Shown one piece after another: positions 57,801 through 64,000 of a stretch of DNA of 64,000 nucleotides. Source of the DNA: Sphingobium sp. AP49 (GTDB taxonomy: Bacteria; Pseudomonadota; Alphaproteobacteria; Sphingomonadales; Sphingomonadaceae); assembly GCF_000281715.2 (NCBI RefSeq), contig NZ_CP124576.1:3686001-3750000 (forward strand), read 5' to 3'. The notes below the pieces were generated by a model. That model had not been told where the DNA came from, did no database searches, and saw nothing but the letters and a program-made list of their open reading frames with translations. The stretch's first letter is position 1. Each line of letters opens with the position of its first letter. The translations under genes were made by a program, and so were the position numbers.

Positions 57801-59343
57801 AATCACCAGGCCCCGTAGCGAAGCTGGAAAAACGATATGTGGAGGCCTTGCCGAGAGCATTGATTACCCTGCGCGTCAACGTGCTCCCGTTCTGGCCGAA
57901 TTCAACCGCGTAGCGATCGGAACCCTCTCCGCCCTGAGTCAAGACGGCATGCCCTCTTGCATCATAGGCATAAGTGGCGACGCGATTGTTCAGATTGTCG
58001 AGAATACCGGTCACATGCCCCGGAAAGCGACTATCCTCGTACAAGTAAGTGGTTGAATCGAGAACCGCTGCGCTGGCGCTCAACCGTTCAGCCTTGATCA
58101 GGCGCTGGATCATCGATGTCGAAGGTGCGCTGGTCGCAGGGGCCGGATCGTAGCTGTAACGAAGCGAGGTGCCATCAGGCAGCGAAATCGACGATATGGC
58201 CAAAGGATATGGCAGCGATCCCGCAGGCGGTGATGCCAGGGACGTGGTATAAAAATTATACCAGGCTACATTCGCCGTACGGCCGAAACTGTCGGTGATC
58301 GATGCAAGACTGCTGTCGCTGTTATAGGCGTATGTCCAAGCGTAGCCGCCCCGTGTCGCTTTGGATGTCGGCCAACCCCTGTTGTAGCCACCGCCATTAG
58401 GACCGACCCGCGTCTGTAGAATCCAGACATTGTCGTCTTGATCCGTCAGTTTCCAGCTGCTCGATGACGTCTTGATATCGGCAAGATTACTCGGCAGCGT
58501 CCCAATATATTCCAGCTTCAGATCCGTAGGCGCATTAGCGGTACCGACTGACGGGTCCGAAACCCATTGCCCGCTCGATTGCAAGACAAAGCCATAACCC
58601 GCGCCGTCGGGCGCGAGGAGCGCGACCTTGGCATTAGGCGACGAAGGCGATCCCGAAAAAGCTCCCAATTGAATTTCGTAGCTGAAATCGAAATTCCAGC
58701 CGCCAGCCAAGCCCCTCGGCAGGGATTGGGGCAAAGCTACGCCATCGATAGGGCGACCGACCTGAAAGCTGCGATAGTGCCTGCCTATCCGGAACAATCC
58801 ATCGCTGGTCTCAAAGTCTGATGCAGTGATGACCTTGGCGCCTGAGGACAATATTATCGGATTGCCGACTATGGGATTGGGGTGCCCACCATTGTCACAG
58901 TTGCACGGCTTCTTTTCCAGGAGCAGTTCATTGTTGTTGCGGCAATGGCCATCCACCGTTGGCGTGTAGCCAGATGCGCAATGAAATTCTACATATACGG
59001 GCAGGATGGTCCCACAGCTCCCGATACCTCCACCGGTTTCGGCTGGACAAAGATATTGGAAGGTCGTCCACCTACACCCTTGTACGGTCCAGTTTCCGTC
59101 ACCCGGCGACGCACCTATAAAGCGGCTACTAGGCCCGCGATAAATCGACCATTGCGCCCTGCAGGCTTCATCTGCCGTCGCCCATGCGCCGTTAGGTCCA
59201 GCGGGGGACACCCAACCCACAACGCCTTCGCCAAATTGAGCCCGAACTGGTTGGAATTGACTCGAAAGGAAAAGAACGCACAGCGCGAGAACGAGTTGAC
59301 GCGAGAACGTAAGCGCTTGCCGAGCGCAGGAAATAACTTGCAT
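54832..59343 (-). CDS. Rhs-repeat polymorphic toxin, Sec-exported
   Basis: A 1503-residue Rhs protein. The N-terminus has a signal peptide (LVLALCVLFLSSQFQPVRAQ) and a cysteine-rich segment. The repeat region holds many YD repeats (YDAQGNLQTMTNPLGQVTSY, YDGLGRVLTV, YDAAGRMTGL). The Rhs core ends with YYNRYRDFDPTTGRYIQAD and NPINLVDPSGRAP. The last 118 residues are variable, with KYKNPGSGQEREY and DTDYDHDHGQGVPHEHDW, and probably form the toxin; the Asp/His cluster suggests a nuclease but this is not certain. The ATG at 59343 follows GGGGGAGGGGG. The immunity gene follows. Confidence 0.9.
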   Translation of the reverse strand: MQVISCARQALTFSRQLVLALCVLFLSSQFQPVRAQFGEGVVGWVSPAGPNGAWATADEACRAQWSIYRGPSSRFIGASPGDGNWTVQGCRWTTFQYLCPAETGGGIGSCGTILPVYVEFHCASGYTPTVDGHCRNNNELLLEKKPCNCDNGGHPNPIVGNPIILSSGAKVITASDFETSDGLFRIGRHYRSFQVGRPIDGVALPQSLPRGLAGGWNFDFSYEIQLGAFSGSPSSPNAKVALLAPDGAGYGFVLQSSGQWVSDPSVGTANAPTDLKLEYIGTLPSNLADIKTSSSSWKLTDQDDNVWILQTRVGPNGGGYNRGWPTSKATRGGYAWTYAYNSDSSLASITDSFGRTANVAWYNFYTTSLASPPAGSLPYPLAISSISLPDGTSLRYSYDPAPATSAPSTSMIQRLIKAERLSASAAVLDSTTYLYEDSRFPGHVTGILDNLNNRVATYAYDARGHAVLTQGGEGSDRYAVEFGQNGSTLTRRVINALGKASTYRFSSFATGPGDFRLSQIDGEASANSPASTSLLTYGTNTFIASQTDEEGRLTTFVRDAQGRPTTTVEGSGATSQRTTTTSWDSTYNLPASIVRPGLAETRSYTATGQLSALTLTDTTSQTVPYPTNGRTRTYSYGWDSNGRLLSVNGPLAADAQGHDDLTTFAYDAQGNLQTMTNPLGQVTSYASYDANGRPGTMTDPNGIITAFTYDGLGRVLTVRVKHPTDSAQDAVTTFAYDAAGRMTGLTLPSTETLLMDYDAAGRVIALRAANGERRDYTYDAMNNVASETVKRSDATLSRRITRTFDELGRMLSQTTGLGRTARWGYDKVGNIVQTKTPNGNAATQAFDALDRLVSAVAPDSGTTSQGYDARDNLVSFTDAVSVTTQFVRNGFGDAIQEVSPDRGTSTYWYDAAGALIKSSDGRGQVIDFTRDYMGRLTQKVPQGRPSSEIVTYSWDTGGLAGSYDIGHVGQIVDGSGTTQFKYDHRGNLLARQQAIGTGSAQLVYAYDLGDRVTQITYPSGRIVHYGYDGKGRVNLVESKASASVSSWTQVAASYAYEPFGAVKAMQLGNGLAAANDWGNDGRLASRRLYRMSDGTSLSWLGYGYDLNDNISSITDQLSSAGPVVFGYDANDRLVQTSMPSTGTAGTTSYAYATGTNRLSSVTNAAGTRTIGYDGRGNTASESRPGSISASTSYDGYGRLTGYSRTDVGALDFAYNGLDDRVTMTSGTGTRRFVYDPDGRVLGEYGASAADVKAEFIWSQPHVANDNTPFGGDDGVEGYAPLAVATPGSSGIVQLNWVHGNHLGVPLVTTDASGALATTPNDYLAPGFPGQSKVLADLYYNRYRDFDPTTGRYIQADTIGLEGGQNVYAYAENNPINLVDPSGRAPTAIHLCARFSDLCREGAKELWRRFFGPPQSANQCPIPDQAPIFTNQGERPSKTPNRGKPGSKYKNPGSGQEREYGDDGWPVKDTDYDHDHGQGVPHEHDWTRGPNGKPIRGPGRPVKP

Positions 59344-59392
59344 GCCCCCTCCCCCTTGATTGCTCACGCTTATTTACGACGCATGTAGTCGA

Positions 59393-59668
59393 TTATGGAT
59401 TGGTCCAATTGAAACAGCCAAAAGGGCTGCTTCCCCAAACCGCTCCAGAAGATGGCACCCCGACGGTGACTTCCGATGTCCGGTTACCATTCTTGTCGTA
59501 GGCGTATGTGACACATAATGAACTGCCAGAAGTCAGCAACATGAGGCTGGCAGCAATCTGGCTATTGATAGTTATCAAGCCATTCGCCTGAGCAGGAACG
59601 GAGAAAAAGCCGAGACAAAGGCCGACAACTGCCATCCTGCGCCGATTTCTGGCTCTTAAATTGAGCAT
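59393..59668 (-). CDS. small secreted protein with one YD-like repeat, before the Rhs gene
   Basis: A 91-residue protein with a signal peptide (MAVVGLCLGFFSVPAQANG) and the segment CVTYAYDKNGNRTSEVTV, which looks like a single Rhs/YD repeat. AGGAGG lies 8 nt before the ATG at 59668, a strong ribosome-binding site. It precedes the Rhs gene by 49 bp on the same strand, so the two are probably co-transcribed. It may be a companion of the Rhs shell or a remnant of an earlier Rhs protein. No known family is recognised. Confidence 0.65.
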   Translation of the reverse strand: MLNLRARNRRRMAVVGLCLGFFSVPAQANGLITINSQIAASLMLLTSGSSLCVTYAYDKNGNRTSEVTVGVPSSGAVWGSSPFGCFNWTNP

Positions 59669-59878
59669 CGAAAACCTCCTGAAGATCGAAGACAAAATAA
59701 AGACGTGATCACGAGGTCCGAGATTCGCCTTAGCCGCCAGGGCAGTTGTATAGCGCCAAGTCATGATCACCCCGTTCGGCGCAATCATCAGAACCGCAAG
59801 GATGGGTTTCATATTTTAACGAGTCAATCAAGCCGGCTTGCATCGAAAATCAAGGTTTCATGCCTATATTTCAATTAA

Positions 59879-60081
59879 TTATATTTGAAATACCTTCAGT
59901 TTCCATCTATCTCCAGGGAAGTCAGCGCGCGCGGTGCCATAGTCGGGCATGAACAGCGTGTCGCCGTCGAACGCCGCGTCATCAATCCGGTAGGCGACAT
60001 CCGCCAGAATGTGGCCCGAGACGTGCAGCACCTCCACCTCCAAATCACCGATAGCGAAGCGGTCGCCAAGCGGCTGCTCCT
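59879..60081 (-). pseudogene. fragment of an MBL-fold metallo-hydrolase
   Basis: A minus-strand frame without a start reads DRFAIGDLEVEVLHVSGHIL, then DVAYRIDDAAF, GDTLFMPDYGTARADFPGD, and ends in a TAA at 59879-59881. This matches the middle of MBL-fold persulfide dioxygenase-like proteins (HTPGHTPADVxYxIGDAVFVGDTLFMPDYGTARxDFPGG). Both ends of the gene are missing. A stop codon lies just upstream of the conserved part. It is a relic within the island. Confidence 0.68.
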
Positions 60082-60321
60082 CCTATTCAGCTTGCTCATG
60101 AACGGGGGGTGGGCCTGTCGATGCTACGCAAGCGGCACACCGCTGAAGCACGAGATGATCGACTGACACGCGATAGTGCCGCGACGCTACTGCCTCGACT
60201 GGTTCCGATCGGGCTGGGTGTCGGCGTTGCTGCCGGGTTCGGCTTAGGCCGCGAACCCATAAATTGCCACCGCGGAGCGTAGGGCATCGCGGCGGCGAGT
60301 GCATCGTGCCATAGGCATCTA

Positions 60322-60879
60322 ATGTCGTCGTCCGCAGCCTCCATAGTCGAAGAATTGCAGACCGCGTTTCCTGCGATACGGCGAGGACGGTTTGTACCGA
60401 TGGTGAATAGCGTCCAAGGTGATGAGCCGTTGCAAATCGAAGTGGATTTCGCTGACAAGGATGACTGGACCCAACTGATCTCCGAGTGGTTGGATGCGGT
60501 GCCGGATGGGCTTGCGTCTGCACTCAGCTTCCTCAGTGATGAAGCTATCCGTTTCTACATTCCTGCCTTTCTTGCAGCAGACCTAGCCGGCGCGTTGCAT
60601 CGGGTCGATCCGACTTTCGCACTCGTTCATGGCTTTGATGACATGTCGCGCGGCCAAAGGATTTGGCCTCGAGAAGATGAAACGTGGACTGACTTCGCGC
60701 GCGCTCGATGGGATAATCTCACGCAAGATCAAGCTAATGCCATAGTCCACTACCTTGAATGGCGGGTTGAGCAGGACGGTCTGGACATAGAGTATAACGT
60801 CGTCGAGGCGCTGGCAGCCTATTGGTATCCGCGGGCAGCGGGTCTTCAGCCGGCCCTTTCCAAATCCCGAGAAAGCTGA
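60322..60879 (+). CDS. hypothetical protein, DUF6714-like
   Basis: A 185-residue cytoplasmic protein. It has an acidic N-terminal half and the segment ALSFLSDEAIRFYIPAFLAADL, which resembles DUF6714 proteins. The C-terminal part (ARWDNLTQDQANAIVHYLEW) ends in an acidic helix. No catalytic motif is seen. It lies alone between the MBL-fold relic and the integrase relic. Function is unknown. Confidence 0.65.
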   Translation: MSSSAASIVEELQTAFPAIRRGRFVPMVNSVQGDEPLQIEVDFADKDDWTQLISEWLDAVPDGLASALSFLSDEAIRFYIPAFLAADLAGALHRVDPTFALVHGFDDMSRGQRIWPREDETWTDFARARWDNLTQDQANAIVHYLEWRVEQDGLDIEYNVVEALAAYWYPRAAGLQPALSKSRES

Positions 60880-60894
60880 TTCAGCATCGGCATG

Positions 60895-61518
60895 AGCCGA
60901 TATGATCTTACCGACTTCGAATGGCGCCACCCGAGGCTTTGGCCGCAGCAAGGTGGCGAGGCCAGCAGCCGGATCATGGGTGGCCCAGCCCTGCGGGATG
61001 GCAAAGAGATAGACTTGGCTCACATGCTGGCGCAGCCGACGGCTGATATCGAGGGCACCGCGCGCCTCGACCGCCCGCAACATCGTCAGCACATCGCCCG
61101 CAGTGATGCCCTTGAGATCGCGCTGCCCGAGCGACGGGAACACGTCGCGCTCCAGACGCGACAATATGCCTGCCGCATGCCCCGGCTCCAGCCCGCTCGC
61201 CCGATTGCCATGCCAGGCCCGCGCAGCCGCCTCAAAGCTGGTCACAGGCGAGGGAGCCTTGGGACCGGGATCCCGGCCCCGCGCAAGGGCAAGTTTGGCC
61301 TCAGCGCGGCGCAGCCGCGCCTCTGCCAAAGTAACCTCCGGGTAGCGCCCGAACGAGAGCAGTTTCTCCTTGCCGTCGAACCGATATTTCATGCGCCAGA
61401 GGCGCGAGCCAGTCGGACGGACAAGCAGATAGAGGCCGCTGCCATCGCCGAGCTTGTAATCCTTCGATCGCCGGCTGGCGTAGCGAACCTCGAGTTCCTT
61501 GAGCGGCATAGGGGGCAT
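60895..61518 (-). pseudogene. tyrosine integrase, truncated before the catalytic domain
   Basis: The frame opens MPPMPLKELEVRYASRRSKD and holds the N-terminal DUF4102 domain (DGSGLYLLVRPTGSRLWRMK, LLSFGRYPEVTLAEAR) and the core-binding domain (RDLKGITAGDVLTMLRAVE). After about 60895 (LRPKPRVAPFEV) homology ends and the frame runs over the neighbouring gene. The Arg/His/Tyr catalytic region is absent. Its start lies 168 bp from the tRNA-fMet 3' end, as in elements inserted at tRNA genes. Confidence 0.82.
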
Positions 61519-61637
61519 CTCCTGCTGGGCACAGGCAAAACACCCCCAAAAGCAAATCGACGTCCTGGCATCAGGCGCGATCCGATGGGCGGCGCTGCAT
61601 CCCCAAGAAACGGCGCAAATTCGCCGCGGGAAGACAT

Positions 61638-61668
61638 AAAAAAACCGCCCCGGGATGATCCGAGACGG
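61638..61668 (-). terminator. intrinsic terminator of the rRNA operon
   Basis: On the minus strand CCGTCTCGG (61668-61660) pairs with CCGGGGCGG (61653-61645), allowing two G-U pairs, with a 6-nt loop, and is followed by seven T (61644-61638). It lies 18 bp beyond the tRNA-fMet CCA end. Confidence 0.8.
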
Positions 61669-61685
61669 CTTGGTCTGTTGGTGTG

Positions 61686-61762
<77 letters not shown>

Positions 61763-61872
61763 ACACTGGGCGTTTTTTTGGTGCCCTGATATGCAAAAAG
61801 GGCGGCTTTGTGGGCCGCCCTGCTTTGCAATTATGAATGGGTTTTTATCCGTAGTCATGCGCGTGCTTCAAT

Positions 61873-61989
61873 GCCTGGCGACGCCCTACTCTTCCAGTGC
61901 TTGAGCAATAGTACCATCGGCGCAGACTGGTTTCACGGCCGAGTTCGGGATGGGATCGGGTGGGTCACAGACGCTATGGTCACCAAGCA
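61873..61989 (-). rRNA. rrf: 5S ribosomal RNA
   Basis: On the minus strand the gene reads TGCTTGGTGACCATAGCG at the 5' end. It holds the conserved ACCCGATCCCATCCCGAACT and GAGTAGGGCGTCGCCAGGC at the 3' end. The ends pair with each other. Length is about 117 nt. It lies between 23S and tRNA-fMet. Confidence 0.95.
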
Positions 61990-62154
61990 ATGAAGCAGGC
62001 GCATAACTGCGGTTTTTTAATCGATACCGTGCACAGTTCACTTTCACTTGGGAAAGTGAACATCAAGAGCTTTGATTTGTATGTTCGTATATCTGGGCTG
62101 GCTTAAAACCATTCCGTCAACGGACGCTGCTGTTTCCAGCATTGTCGTTGATGG

Positions 62155-64000
<1,846 letters not shown>

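Overview
The window looks like a chromosomal segment of a sphingomonad (Sphingobium, Sphingomonas or Novosphingobium type). The reasons are high G+C, three TonB-dependent receptors, a ligJ-type 4-oxalomesaconate hydratase within an aromatic-acid cluster, and a 23S-5S-tRNA-fMet operon end. The genus is an inference; no 16S is present.

Positions 1-16.6 kb hold a periplasmic alcohol-oxidation locus. One minus-strand run encodes a YVTN beta-propeller, a porin, a TonB receptor and an acetyl-CoA synthetase cut by the window edge. A divergent plus-strand run encodes a PedF-like cytochrome c, a XoxJ/MxaJ-like binding protein, a PQQ alcohol dehydrogenase and a LuxR-type response regulator. Facing it is a minus-strand run of aldehyde dehydrogenase, DUF779, DUF3422, a FIST (NosP-like) sensor and a hybrid histidine kinase. 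Together these give alcohol to aldehyde to acid to acyl-CoA, plus sensing. The dehydrogenase carries the Asp-x-Asp signature of lanthanide-dependent enzymes. An identical GTCCAATT core lies about 70 nt upstream of three key genes.

Positions 17.2-25.9 kb form a plus-strand run: TonB receptor, secreted alpha/beta hydrolase, a PEBP-carboxylesterase fusion, a GlcG/HbpS-like protein and a ThDP enzyme. A roughly 1 kb gap with strong palindromes follows.

Positions 26.9-44.0 kb hold an aromatic-acid catabolic cluster. The minus-strand run contains a 4,5-dihydroxyphthalate-decarboxylase-like protein, LigJ, a LigI-like amidohydrolase, an MFS transporter, a LigB-superfamily dioxygenase, an HpcH/HpaI aldolase, a second ThDP enzyme, a second decarboxylase-like protein and an SDR. 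A LysR regulator with two helix-turn-helix domains is transcribed divergently across a 478 bp gap that holds four phased direct repeats. A dienelactone hydrolase, a Tat-type PD40 propeller protein and a third TonB receptor follow.

Positions 44.0-61.5 kb are an accessory island with visibly lower G+C. It begins with IS5 and IS481 remnants. Next comes a compact virB2-B3-B4-B6-B8-B9-B10-B11 operon without virB1, B5, B7 or virD4, ending in a tail-fibre-like secreted protein. A second, divergent VirB2-like gene lies at its head. A Sec-exported Rhs toxin with a candidate immunity gene follows, then a metallo-beta-lactamase-fold fragment, a DUF6714-like gene and an integrase truncated before its catalytic domain. 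The integrase abuts tRNA-fMet, the probable insertion site. The window ends in the rRNA operon (5S, then partial 23S, minus strand).
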